Positions 9,473 through 18,389 of a DNA stretch of 64,000 bases are shown here, in pieces. How positions within the stretch are numbered: position 1 is the first letter of the stretch; each line of letters begins with the position of its first letter. This DNA comes from Bacillota bacterium (GTDB taxonomy: Bacteria; Bacillota; Clostridia; Acetivibrionales; DSM-1351), in NCBI GenBank assembly GCA_023390335.1, contig JAEWCZ010000069.1, positions 89,971-153,970 of the forward strand, given 5' to 3'. The notes beneath the pieces were generated by a model. That model was not told where the DNA came from. It worked only from the letters and a program-made list of their open reading frames with translations, and did not search any database. The position numbers and the translations under genes are program-made.

Positions 9473-10273
9473 ATGAAGATTTCGTTTTCCACATTGGGCT
9501 GTCCAGGATGGAGTTGGGAGGATATGCTTTCAACTGCAAAGGATACAGGTTTTGACGGTATTGAAGTAAGAGGTATAGGCAATGAACTTTATGTACCTAA
9601 AGTAAAACATTTTTCAGACGATAATATAGAACTTACAAAGAAGAAATTGATTAAAATAGGTCTTGAAATACCTTGTTTGACTTCAGCGTGCTTTTTATTT
9701 GACAAGGACAACATAGATAAACATACAAAAGAAGGTATTGATTATATTGATTTGGCTCAAAAGCTGGGTACACCTTTCGTAAGGGTTTTAGGTGATGCTC
9801 AGCCACAGCCATCTGATATTGATATAGATTTTGTTGTTAAAAGCCTTAAAAATCTTGCAAGTATAGCAAAAGAAAAAGGTGTCAAGTTATTGGTGGAAAC
9901 AAATGGTGTATTTGCGGATTCCAAGGTTATGAAAGCATTGCTGGATGAAGTTGATTCTGACAGCGTAGGAGTGCTTTGGGACATACATCATCCTATCAGA
10001 TTCTTTAATGAGCCGTTGGAATACACTTATGCGAATTTAAAGGATCATATATGTTTTGTACACATTAAGGATTCGGTTATGGTGGATGGAACGATTAAGT
10101 ACAAAATGACAGGCTACGGTGATATTCCTGTTAAACAGGCTGTAAAGCTTCTCAAACAAAACGGATATACAGGATATGTTTCACTTGAATGGGTTAAAAG
10201 ATGGTGTCTTGACCTTGAGGAACCTGGTATCGTTTTTGCTCACTTTGCAGGATACATGAAGAGTATAATATAA
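9473..10273 (+). CDS. Sugar phosphate isomerase/epimerase-like TIM-barrel protein
   Basis: 266 residues, xylose-isomerase-like TIM barrel (AP endonuclease family 2 fold). ATG 9473 is chosen because GGAGGTG lies just upstream; an earlier in-frame ATG at 9398 has no ribosome site. Motifs include GFDGIEVRG, LLVETNGVF, GVLWDIHHP, HICFVHIKD and GYTGYVSLEW, whose Glu, Asp and His residues would bind a divalent metal. This is the IolE/IolI/hydroxypyruvate-isomerase superfamily. The substrate is unknown and no sugar-catabolic neighbours are present to suggest one. It is followed by a strong terminator. Confidence 0.88.
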   Translation: MKISFSTLGCPGWSWEDMLSTAKDTGFDGIEVRGIGNELYVPKVKHFSDDNIELTKKKLIKIGLEIPCLTSACFLFDKDNIDKHTKEGIDYIDLAQKLGTPFVRVLGDAQPQPSDIDIDFVVKSLKNLASIAKEKGVKLLVETNGVFADSKVMKALLDEVDSDSVGVLWDIHHPIRFFNEPLEYTYANLKDHICFVHIKDSVMVDGTIKYKMTGYGDIPVKQAVKLLKQNGYTGYVSLEWVKRWCLDLEEPGIVFAHFAGYMKSII

Positions 10274-10282
10274 CATTATATA

Positions 10283-10330
10283 AAAAAGGGTTGTTGCAAA
10301 CAGAAAATTAGTTTGCGGCAACCCTTTTTA
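10283..10330 (+). terminator. Strong intrinsic terminator
   Basis: AAAGGGTTGTTGCAAAC pairs with GTTTGCGGCAACCCTTT with one mismatch, followed by a T run. Confidence 0.9.
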
Positions 10331-10411
10331 ATACAACATAGGAAATAATTGTTTTTATGTAAGGTAATATGTTATTATTCTTGCAACATTATGACTTGCA
10401 GGAGTGATATC

Positions 10412-11212
10412 ATGAAAAGAATACCCTTGTGTCTGGTAGTGGCTGCTTGTATTATTCTAAGCAGCTGTGGCAGCGAATATAGAGTTTTTCCTAAACACAC
10501 TACATGTAACTATAATAATGGTGCCGTTAAGGTGAGTAAGTCAATAAAAAACCTTGATATAAACATAGATTCAGGAAAGTTGCTGATCTATTGCTGGGAT
10601 AATGACGAAATTAAATATGAAGCAAAACATGTTGCTAGGGGTAATAAGTCAGATGAAGACCTTCAGAAACAATTGAAGAAATACTCTGTTAAATCAAATC
10701 AAAAAGAAAAAACAACATATATAATAGTTTCTTATGATGGGAAAATCAAAAAACCTCAGGATTATTACAGCGAAGTAAAGTTAATGGTTCCCTGCACAAT
10801 CAAGAATATATCTATAAAACAAGATGTCGGTTCTATACTAATTGAGGACAAGTTTGAGGGAAACATTATTGGTGATGTCGATTCTGTTAACACTGAAATC
10901 AAGGCAATGAACGGAAAACTCAATTGGAAATGTGATATAGGAAACTTTCGGCTTGGCTCAGGAAAGCTTTTGAGGGATTCAACAGTAAATATAAAAGCAG
11001 GGAATATATCGTCAAAATCAGAGTGTGAGATAAATTCACAGTATGTATTTAAAACCGGTGCCGGTAATGTAGAATTGAGTTTTCCTCAGGATTCTGATGT
11101 TACTGTAGACAGTTACGGGACACTGCAAAACAATCAGTTTACCGGGATTGAAGGTAATGTCAAAGTGAAAGCTGCTACAGACATGGGCAAGATATCTGTT
11201 AATGGCTACTGA
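10412..11212 (+). CDS. Lipoprotein with DUF4097-like beta-helix region
   Basis: 266 residues. The ATG at 10412 follows CAGGAGTG and opens a short signal sequence ending in the lipobox ILSSC (Cys20), so the product should be lipidated on the outer face of the membrane. The rest alternates short beta-strands (LDINIDSGKLLIYCW, VGSILIEDKFEGNIIGDVDS, IKAGNISSKSE, VKVKAATDMGKISVNG), the pattern of DUF4097/adhesin-like right-handed beta-solenoids. It is monocistronic, between a terminator and the tad promoter. Function is unknown. Confidence 0.82.
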   Translation: MKRIPLCLVVAACIILSSCGSEYRVFPKHTTCNYNNGAVKVSKSIKNLDINIDSGKLLIYCWDNDEIKYEAKHVARGNKSDEDLQKQLKKYSVKSNQKEKTTYIIVSYDGKIKKPQDYYSEVKLMVPCTIKNISIKQDVGSILIEDKFEGNIIGDVDSVNTEIKAMNGKLNWKCDIGNFRLGSGKLLRDSTVNIKAGNISSKSECEINSQYVFKTGAGNVELSFPQDSDVTVDSYGTLQNNQFTGIEGNVKVKAATDMGKISVNGY

Positions 11213-11241
11213 TGTAAAATATAAAAAATTTCAAAAAATTC

Positions 11242-11269
11242 TTGACAAACTCAAAATATGTAATATAAT
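11242..11269 (+). promoter_or_regulatory. Near-consensus promoter of the Tad pilus operon
   Basis: A perfect TTGACA at 11242-11247, a 16-base spacer and a perfect TATAAT at 11264-11269, 79 bases before the first tad gene. It is one of the strongest vegetative promoters in the window, so the pilus operon is probably transcribed in growing cells. Confidence 0.8.
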
Positions 11270-11348
11270 GGTTTTGTTAGTAAATTCTAATTAGTTTTTG
11301 TCTTTTTATTTTCATTTATAAAAATTTAAAATTTATTGGAGATAATTC

Positions 11349-12467
11349 ATGGCACTCATAAAGCTCTTAATTATTGATGAGGACAATGAGTATTCTATTA
11401 GTTTATGTAAATTTTTTACTCATAGTTACTCTGAAACCATTGCAGTAAACTACTGCAAAGATCTCAATGACATTAATAATCGTATAAAAAAAATTGACCC
11501 CCATGTAATACTCACTTCGGAGAAATATTACGATGAAATAAAAAAATATTGTAAACATAATTTAATTCTATTATCATCTACAAAAAATTCCAAATTATCA
11601 AGTCAAAACAATTATATTTACAAATACAAAGATGTCAATCAAATTGCAGCTGAAATAATAAATATGTATAACACATTGGGGAATAAAATTTACCACACCG
11701 GGGGAAAAAGCACAAAGATAGTATCGGTTTATTCAGCCGCAGGAAATGTAGGCAAAACTTCATTGGCATTAGCAGTAAGCAGTATTTGTTCATTCTCAGG
11801 TTTGTCAGTCTTTTATCTTAACCTGGAGCAATTTCAATCAACCAATATTTTTTTTAACGGCAATACCCAATATTCCTTTTCGGATATTATATATTTTGCC
11901 AAGGTGAAGGATAAGAACCTTCTAACCAAAATCCCTGCTATCTGTTCAAAGGAAACTGATTCAGGCGTCCATTATTTTAATCAGGCAAACAACGTATTTG
12001 ACATAAAGGAAATGCTTCCAGAGGATATTGACTTTATTGTCTCGGCTATTAAAGACTGTGGATATTATGATCTTATAATAATAGATATGGATTCTCAGCT
12101 TAATGAAAATACAATGAAGGTTTTTGAAAAGTCAGATGATATTTTGTATGTTATAACAAATGATGAAAGTTGTTTACATAAGACTCGATTATTTAAAAAA
12201 AGTATGGATTTACTTGCAAAAAGCTTTGAAAATAGAGCTTCCATAAAAACAAAAATAAAATACATTGCAAACAAAGTATCTAGCCAGGCTCTACTGACTG
12301 ATAAATTCTATCTTGAGCAGGAGCTCATGTCCCAAATAGTTTACGATTCTGATTTTCCTTCTTTAAATAACCTTTCAAAATTCAACGGCGGGTCTAAAAT
12401 GATACCTAATTCATATAGGGTTATTGCTAGTAGGTACACTAGGCATAACGTGGAGGGTAAGGCGTGA
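11349..12467 (+). CDS. CpaE/TadZ-like P-loop ATPase of the Tad pilus
   Basis: 372 residues. Residues 1-~110 are a degenerate receiver-like fold (LLIIDEDNEY) without a convincing phosphoacceptor Asp. From about 125 a MinD/ParA-like ATPase follows, with a deviant Walker A (SAAGNVGKTSLAL) and a DLIIIDMDSQL Walker B. CpaE/TadZ proteins place the Tad machine at its site on the membrane. It is the first gene of the operon and overlaps the next start by four bases (GTGA), which indicates translational coupling. Confidence 0.85.
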   Translation: MALIKLLIIDEDNEYSISLCKFFTHSYSETIAVNYCKDLNDINNRIKKIDPHVILTSEKYYDEIKKYCKHNLILLSSTKNSKLSSQNNYIYKYKDVNQIAAEIINMYNTLGNKIYHTGGKSTKIVSVYSAAGNVGKTSLALAVSSICSFSGLSVFYLNLEQFQSTNIFFNGNTQYSFSDIIYFAKVKDKNLLTKIPAICSKETDSGVHYFNQANNVFDIKEMLPEDIDFIVSAIKDCGYYDLIIIDMDSQLNENTMKVFEKSDDILYVITNDESCLHKTRLFKKSMDLLAKSFENRASIKTKIKYIANKVSSQALLTDKFYLEQELMSQIVYDSDFPSLNNLSKFNGGSKMIPNSYRVIASRYTRHNVEGKA

Positions 12468-13699
12468 AACAGGAATTCTTAAATGAAATAAAAGCCTCAA
12501 TTAATGAAAAAATTGATTTAAAGAGGAATTTCACAGATCACGAAATTAATGACTTAATAATTCGTACGGTACTGGATAAATCCAAACAAGTATTTCTCAG
12601 CTCAGTTGAAAAGAAGCAAATCATTGAAACAATTTTTAACTCTCTTCGGCGGTTGGATATATTACAGCCCATTCTGGAGGATAATCAGGTAACAGAAATT
12701 ATGATAAACGGACCTAATAATATTTTCGTTGAAAAGAAGGGCAAAATAAGCCACCTTGAAATTTGCTTTGAGTCGCAACAAAAGCTGGAAGACATTATAC
12801 AGGTCATGGTAACGGCTGTAAACAGAACAGTTAATGAATCAAATCCTATTGTTGACGCCAGATTAAAGGATGGGTCAAGGCTTAACGTAGTACTTCCTCC
12901 CATAGCATTGAATGGTCCTATTGTTACTATAAGAAAATTCCCAGGAAAACCAATTGATATGGAAAAACTGATAGAGTTAGGGTCTTTAACTGCCGAGGCT
13001 GCAGCAGCACTAAAAATGCTAATTACAGCAAAATATAATATCTTTGTGGCAGGTGGTACAGGTAGTGGGAAGACAACTTACCTTAATGCACTTTCGAACT
13101 TTATACCATCAGATGAAAGAATAATAACCATAGAGGATTCTGCCGAACTTCAAATAACAAACATATCAAATCTTGTCAGCCTTGAAACCAGAAATGCAAA
13201 CGTAGAGGGAAGAGGCGAAATCACTATTAAAAATCTTATAAAAACAGCTTTGCGTATGAGGCCGAGTCGAATAATCGTTGGGGAAGTCAGAGGAGAGGAG
13301 GCAATTGATATGTTAACTGCAATGAATACGGGCCATGATGGGTCACTTAGTACAGGGCACGCAAATTCTACTCAAGATATGTTCTCTCGACTGGAAACAA
13401 TGATTCTAAGTGCTGCACCTCTGCCTTTGGAAGCTGTAAGAAAACAGATTGCCTCTGCAATAGATATCATTATTTTTCTTTCACGTCTTAGAGACGGGTC
13501 CAGACGAACAATGGAGATTTCAGAAGTAACGGGAATCGATAATGGTTTAATAAAATTAAACCCGCTTTTTATATTTAAAGAAACATTACAAGATGAACAA
13601 AAATCCATTAATCCTGTGTCAGGATGTCTCCAAAGAACATTAAATCCGTTAATAAATAAACATAAAATGCTAAATGAGGGGATTTACAATGATTTTTAG
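12464..13699 (+). CDS. cpaF: CpaF/TadA secretion ATPase
   Basis: Hexameric motor ATPase that drives Flp pilus assembly at the inner face of the membrane. 411 residues from a GTG start. It has an N-terminal helical domain, then IMINGPNNIFVEKKGK, Walker A GGTGSGKTT with Lys203, an Asp box IITIEDSAEL, Walker B RIIVGEVRGEEA and the His box TGHDGSLSTGHAN. All catalytic elements are intact and the length is normal for the family. TadB follows after 11 bases. Confidence 0.95.
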   Translation: MKQEFLNEIKASINEKIDLKRNFTDHEINDLIIRTVLDKSKQVFLSSVEKKQIIETIFNSLRRLDILQPILEDNQVTEIMINGPNNIFVEKKGKISHLEICFESQQKLEDIIQVMVTAVNRTVNESNPIVDARLKDGSRLNVVLPPIALNGPIVTIRKFPGKPIDMEKLIELGSLTAEAAAALKMLITAKYNIFVAGGTGSGKTTYLNALSNFIPSDERIITIEDSAELQITNISNLVSLETRNANVEGRGEITIKNLIKTALRMRPSRIIVGEVRGEEAIDMLTAMNTGHDGSLSTGHANSTQDMFSRLETMILSAAPLPLEAVRKQIASAIDIIIFLSRLRDGSRRTMEISEVTGIDNGLIKLNPLFIFKETLQDEQKSINPVSGCLQRTLNPLINKHKMLNEGIYNDF

Positions 13700-13710
13700 G
13701 AGGAGTTTTA

Positions 13711-14454
13711 GTGATTGATTATAATGAATATGCAATTCCACTGAAAATGAAATTAGTATATGCATTAGCGGCTTCGGTGGCTGTATTCGCAGTTTCTTAC
13801 CTGTTTTACAGGAGTGTTATCATTTCAATGGTAATAAGTCCATTAGGAATATTTTATTTGAAGTACAAAAGAAAGCAAATAATCCATAAAAGAAAAATTG
13901 AACTCAATTTGCAGTTTAAAGATTTACTTATATCTCTAGCATCTTCATTGTCAGCAGGAAAACCTCTGGAAAAGTCTTTTGTAGGGGCACTTTCAGACCT
14001 CTATGTTTTATATCCCAGCGATGATGCATATATAGTCCGAGAAACAAAAATAATTATTAATAAACTATCTCTAAACGTGAGTATTGAAGATGCAATATCA
14101 GATTTTGCAGTTCGCTCTGATATAGACGACATACAAAATTTTTCAGATGTAATTATTATATGCAAAAGGACTGGCGGAAATTTAGTTGAAGCAATTAAAA
14201 ATTCATCAAGAATAATAAGTGAAAAAATTGAAATGACACAGGAAATAGAAACCTTGCTATCATCCAGAAAATTTGAACAAAAAATTTTGAATATTATGCC
14301 AATTGTAATGATTTTTATTTTGTCAACAACTGCCGCAGAATATATAAAGCCAGTATTTGTTACTGCTACAGGTAGGATATCAGTAACCCTGTGTCTGATT
14401 CTTCTGACTGTTGCATATTTGATTTCAAATAGAATAATGAATATAAAATTGTGA
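13711..14454 (+). CDS. tadB: TadB-like membrane platform protein
   Basis: Inner-membrane platform of the Tad machine, partner of TadC and CpaF. 247 residues from a GTG with AGGAGG upstream. Two helices lie near residues 15-50, then a cytoplasmic type II secretion F domain (LQFKDLLISLASSLSAGKPLEKSF), and two C-terminal helices. TadC follows with a six-base gap. Confidence 0.9.
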   Translation: MIDYNEYAIPLKMKLVYALAASVAVFAVSYLFYRSVIISMVISPLGIFYLKYKRKQIIHKRKIELNLQFKDLLISLASSLSAGKPLEKSFVGALSDLYVLYPSDDAYIVRETKIIINKLSLNVSIEDAISDFAVRSDIDDIQNFSDVIIICKRTGGNLVEAIKNSSRIISEKIEMTQEIETLLSSRKFEQKILNIMPIVMIFILSTTAAEYIKPVFVTATGRISVTLCLILLTVAYLISNRIMNIKL

Positions 14455-14460
14455 GGTATT

Positions 14461-15351
14461 ATGTTGAGCTTATGGGTTTTGACTGGAGTTGTTTTTGTTA
14501 TTTACGTAATAACTTTTATCATGGTATTAGCTAAAATTTATTCTGATTACTCTAAATACTGTAGTGTATTAAATTCAAAGGATTATCCGCTAAAAAGATT
14601 ACTGCCTTTTGGACTGTGTGTTTTGGATAAATTCAACTATTCCTTTAATTCAACATATGACAGAAGGACTATAGGGAGGATTAGTGAAGTATACGGGAAG
14701 GAATATTCAGCTTTTTATATACGGATATCTCATGCAAAAAAAATTGTACTTATGGCTTTAATTATTCCAAGTGAAATACCTGTGGGTATATTAACTAATT
14801 ATGAGGCCACAATTAGCGTTTACATAATACTTATATTTGGAATAATGATATTTCTGGATGACTTCAGACTGAGCAGTCGAATAAAAAAACGCCGACTTGA
14901 AATACAGTTGGAGTTTCCTGATTTTATAAATAAACTTACCTTGCTACTTAATGCAGGACTAACTATGGCAAAGGCCTGGGAAAAAATTTCTTTGGACAGC
15001 AAAAATAATTGCTCTTTCTATAAAGAAGTGGAAAAAACAGTGTCACAGATTAAAACAGGGGTAAGCGAATCAGAGGCGTTTGGAGAATTTGCAAAAAGAT
15101 TAAGAACCCCTGAAATTTCAAGAGTTATGTCAATAATTATTCAAAACACAAAAAAAGGAGGGACGGATCTTGTACTGGCATTAAAACTTCAGTCAAATGA
15201 AAGCTGGGAAATACGAAAAAATGCAGTAAAGAGACTTGGAGAGGAAGCTTCAACAAAGCTTTTGTTTCCTATGATGATAATGTTTTTTGCAATAATTATC
15301 ATAGTTGTTACACCTGCGTTAATATCCATGCAGGGAATATCAAATTTCTAA
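14461..15351 (+). CDS. tadC: TadC-like membrane platform protein
   Basis: 296 residues, second type II secretion F-domain platform protein. Membrane helices lie near 5-25, 95-115, 120-135 and 270-290. The core motif is QLEFPDFINKLTLLLNAGLTMAKAWEKI. A short SD (GAGGT) overlaps the stop of tadB. Gene order cpaE-cpaF-tadB-tadC-flp is the usual monoderm Tad arrangement. Confidence 0.9.
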   Translation: MLSLWVLTGVVFVIYVITFIMVLAKIYSDYSKYCSVLNSKDYPLKRLLPFGLCVLDKFNYSFNSTYDRRTIGRISEVYGKEYSAFYIRISHAKKIVLMALIIPSEIPVGILTNYEATISVYIILIFGIMIFLDDFRLSSRIKKRRLEIQLEFPDFINKLTLLLNAGLTMAKAWEKISLDSKNNCSFYKEVEKTVSQIKTGVSESEAFGEFAKRLRTPEISRVMSIIIQNTKKGGTDLVLALKLQSNESWEIRKNAVKRLGEEASTKLLFPMMIMFFAIIIIVVTPALISMQGISNF

Positions 15352-15393
15352 AGGCTCAAAATAACGCCGTATTTAAAGATAAGGAGGATTAAT

Positions 15394-15603
15394 ATGATTG
15401 CAATATTAAAAAGATTTTTAAGAGAAGAAGATGGTATGGGAACAGTTGAAGTAATTATTATAATAGCTGTTCTTGTGGGTGTGGCTCTGCTTTTCAGAAA
15501 GCAACTGATTACCTTTGTAAACGGTATAATAAAAAATCTATTTCCTGATGCAAGTAAGCTTGAAGATAACAGGAATGGTGCTGATATAAAGCTTGTAGGT
15601 TAG
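15394..15603 (+). CDS. flp: Flp1-type IVb pilin, likely major pilus subunit
   Basis: 69 residues. A short basic leader ends in Gly, and the mature protein would start MGTVE with the conserved Glu at position 5, followed by a hydrophobic helix (VIIIIAVLVGVALLF). Class III prepilin peptidases cut such leaders. The mature part is only about 50 residues, typical for Flp1-like pilins. AAGGAGG lies just ahead of the ATG, a stronger site than its neighbours have, as expected for a major structural subunit. Confidence 0.9.
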   Translation: MIAILKRFLREEDGMGTVEVIIIIAVLVGVALLFRKQLITFVNGIIKNLFPDASKLEDNRNGADIKLVG

Positions 15604-15613
15604 GTATATCAAT

Positions 15614-16210
15614 ATGAAAAACATTAAAGGTAGTTTTACCGTTGAAGCTTCACTAGTTTTTTCAGTAGTTTTTCTTATATTAGCTGCATTTGTATACTTG
15701 TTTGTAATAATGTATCAATATGTGAATGTACAAAGCATAGCTGATGAAGCTGCAACAAAAGGAGCTTACTATTATGTTAATCAAGCAGGGGAAAATTACT
15801 ATTCACATAAAACAAGTGAAATGTACTGGAGAATTTATGATACAAATAAAAACATAAAAATATCAAAAATTAGTAATTATGTAAACGATTTATTAGATAA
15901 ATCTACGTTTCGGACAGAAAATAATATCTCTGTGAATACCTATAACAAAATTCTTATGAGAAATCTTCAGATAGAAATTCAAGAGAATTACCCTCTCCCT
16001 ATCGGCAACATGTTTGATATTTTTGGTTTGTCCCCGGTACTAAGTCTTAAAGCTGTGTCTAATTTACCACTTAACGACAATGCAGAATTTATAAGAAACA
16101 TGGATATTGTGAAAGACATCTGTAGTTGTATTCAAAACAGTGATAATAAATGGATTGGAGAGGGCTCAGAGCTGGGTGATATACTTGGAAAACTGTTGGA
16201 GAAAAACTAA
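15614..16210 (+). CDS. TadE-like pseudopilin
   Basis: 198 residues. The N-terminus KGSFTVEASLVFSVVF has Gly before the cut, Glu at +5 and then a single membrane helix, the TadE signature. The remainder is predicted extracytoplasmic. TadE-type pseudopilins are thought to help pilus assembly or form minor subunits. Confidence 0.85.
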   Translation: MKNIKGSFTVEASLVFSVVFLILAAFVYLFVIMYQYVNVQSIADEAATKGAYYYVNQAGENYYSHKTSEMYWRIYDTNKNIKISKISNYVNDLLDKSTFRTENNISVNTYNKILMRNLQIEIQENYPLPIGNMFDIFGLSPVLSLKAVSNLPLNDNAEFIRNMDIVKDICSCIQNSDNKWIGEGSELGDILGKLLEKN

Positions 16211-16223
16211 AGGGGAAATTATT

Positions 16224-18368
16224 GTGGCAAATCAAAAAACTAAAGGTGCAATAACAGTATTTTTATGCATAGTTTTGTCTGCGGTATTTCTGGTTATTGG
16301 AACATTTACTGATGGTGCCAGACTCAGGCTTGCTCATTCACACGTGCAAAGGGCAAATAAATCTGCCCTTTCCTCAGTACTTGCAAATTATAACAATGAA
16401 CTAAAAGATGAGTATGGACTGTTTGGAGTATACATAGATGATGACTCAATACTGGAAACTTTTGAAGAGTATTTCCGTAAAAACCTTGGAATCGTTGGTG
16501 AAGGAAAATCTATGTATGACTTTTGTATAGAGAACATTAAAATTGCCAATTCATACAGTCTTGAGAGTAATGATGTATTTGAAAAACAGATAATGGAGTT
16601 TATGAAGTACAGGGCACCGTTTGAACTGGCGACTGAACTTGTTGAAAAGGTAAAGGGAATCAAGAACATATCAAAAGGGTCAGATGTATACAGTCGGAAA
16701 ATACAGACGGACAAGCAGGCGGCGGAAATAGGAGAAATACAGCTTTTACTTGAGAATCAAACAAAAAGAATAAATGAATCAAATCTTCCTGTTCGATTAA
16801 CTGAACTTAAAGATGAAATAAAAAATCAAAATGAAGTTCTTAAAGAAAAAAAGATAAGTATACAAAATCTCGAAACCGCTTTTAGTATAGAAACTGATAT
16901 AAAGAAAAAACAGGACATAGGGAGATTACTTCAAAAAGCACAGGAGGAAATCCAAGGCATAAATAACACAATAAATAGTATAAAAAATAGTATTCTTGAG
17001 AGGGTAAATGAATTCAAAGCACTTAACTCCGAAGCTATTACAGAAGTCACTGCCATTGAGGATAAGAAAAAAGTACTTTGTAAAAGAATTGATGGAGAAA
17101 TAAAACAATTGGAAGAAAACCTTGAGGGAATCCAAGAACTTGAGATCTCCTACAAAAACAGTATGAACGAAATGAAAAGCATGGTGGTGCAAGACAACTC
17201 AGAGTCTCTGCTGGGGAGCTTTAATCAGAATATTCAAAATTGCGATAAAATATTGAATTCAGTGGATAAAGAAGAGGATTTTCTAAATTCACTGAATAAA
17301 CTCCCAACAACCAATATTGCAGAGTATTCTTTTAGTAAAGCGCCAGCTTCCTATTCAAAAGATAAGGACAACCGGAAGCTAGCCACTGAAGCTCTAAAAG
17401 TTGCATTCGAAACGGACGAAGATTTAAAAAAAATACCAGAGGACATGATGAAGTATCTACCATCCCAAAAGTCCGGTTTCAAAGAGGACGCAGAAGCCCG
17501 AAGTTGGGATAGTATGGACTTTGAAGATGAAAGCTGTGCAGTTGATAATTTAAACTATATAGCAGGTAAAGATAATATATTGAGTGACATAGTTGAAAAA
17601 ATATCAGAAGAACTTTTTTTTAACGAGTACATTATGGGAACCTTTAAACATGGAGTACCTATTTTGAAAGGTCAAACAGAGAAAGATGCCTACAATTTGA
17701 GGTCAAAAGATAAATCAAAAAAAACATCTTTTTTTACAAACTTTGAGGTGGAATATGTAATAAATGGAAATAAAGATGAAGCAGTAAATTCAATGTTAAC
17801 CAAATCAGAAATAATGGCAATAAGACTCATTTCAAATGTACTGCACATATATGCAGATAGTTCAAAAACTGCCAGAGTAACAAGTCTTGCGGCAGCATTA
17901 AGCGCTTGGTGTGCCGGCCTGTCAACACCACTAATTCAAACAATGCTTATTTTTTCCTGGGCAACTTTCGAATCACTATATGACATTAGCATACTTGAAA
18001 AAGGAGGAGAAATTCCACTGTTTAAGACTAATGACCAGTGGATGACCGATATTTCGGGAACTGTAGGGAAGAAAAATTCAAATAAAGCTAACAATGACAT
18101 CTTATGTCTTTGTTATCACGATTATTTAAAAATATTGCTTCTAACTATGAATAACGATAAAAAGCTTACCAGGGTACAAGACCTTGTCCAGCTAAACAAA
18201 AGTGTTACGAGTCCCGGATTTCTTCTGGAAGATTGCAAGGTGTTTTTTAAAGCTGATACAGAGGTTTCCATAAAAAACCTATTTGTTACATTTCCGATGT
18301 TTACGGCTGCTTCCAGAAAAAAAATTAGTCGGTCTTATATAAATGAAAGTATGTACCTTGGGTATTAA
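16224..18368 (+). CDS. Large pseudopilin-like protein with coiled coil (DUF5702 type)
   Basis: 714 residues from GTG 16224, set by AAAGGGGAAA upstream; a longer frame from 16140 would overlap the previous gene by 71 bases and lacks a site. The N-terminus KGAITVFLCIVLSAVF matches the pseudopilin pattern but has Phe where pilins carry Glu+5. Next comes DGARLRLAHSHVQRANKSALSSVLANYNNELKDEYGLFG, typical of DUF5702 proteins in clostridial Tad clusters. Residues about 165-370 are a long charged coiled coil. Probably extracytoplasmic, anchored by the N-terminal helix. Exact role unknown. Confidence 0.8.
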   Translation: MANQKTKGAITVFLCIVLSAVFLVIGTFTDGARLRLAHSHVQRANKSALSSVLANYNNELKDEYGLFGVYIDDDSILETFEEYFRKNLGIVGEGKSMYDFCIENIKIANSYSLESNDVFEKQIMEFMKYRAPFELATELVEKVKGIKNISKGSDVYSRKIQTDKQAAEIGEIQLLLENQTKRINESNLPVRLTELKDEIKNQNEVLKEKKISIQNLETAFSIETDIKKKQDIGRLLQKAQEEIQGINNTINSIKNSILERVNEFKALNSEAITEVTAIEDKKKVLCKRIDGEIKQLEENLEGIQELEISYKNSMNEMKSMVVQDNSESLLGSFNQNIQNCDKILNSVDKEEDFLNSLNKLPTTNIAEYSFSKAPASYSKDKDNRKLATEALKVAFETDEDLKKIPEDMMKYLPSQKSGFKEDAEARSWDSMDFEDESCAVDNLNYIAGKDNILSDIVEKISEELFFNEYIMGTFKHGVPILKGQTEKDAYNLRSKDKSKKTSFFTNFEVEYVINGNKDEAVNSMLTKSEIMAIRLISNVLHIYADSSKTARVTSLAAALSAWCAGLSTPLIQTMLIFSWATFESLYDISILEKGGEIPLFKTNDQWMTDISGTVGKKNSNKANNDILCLCYHDYLKILLLTMNNDKKLTRVQDLVQLNKSVTSPGFLLEDCKVFFKADTEVSIKNLFVTFPMFTAASRKKISRSYINESMYLGY

Positions 18369-18389
18369 GGGGGGCTACGTCTGAAAAGA

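Noticed and set aside
11349..12467. Response regulator
   Set aside because: The N-terminal domain is receiver-like in shape, but there is no convincing phosphoacceptor Asp and the C-terminus is a MinD/ParA ATPase in a Tad operon, which fits CpaE/TadZ.
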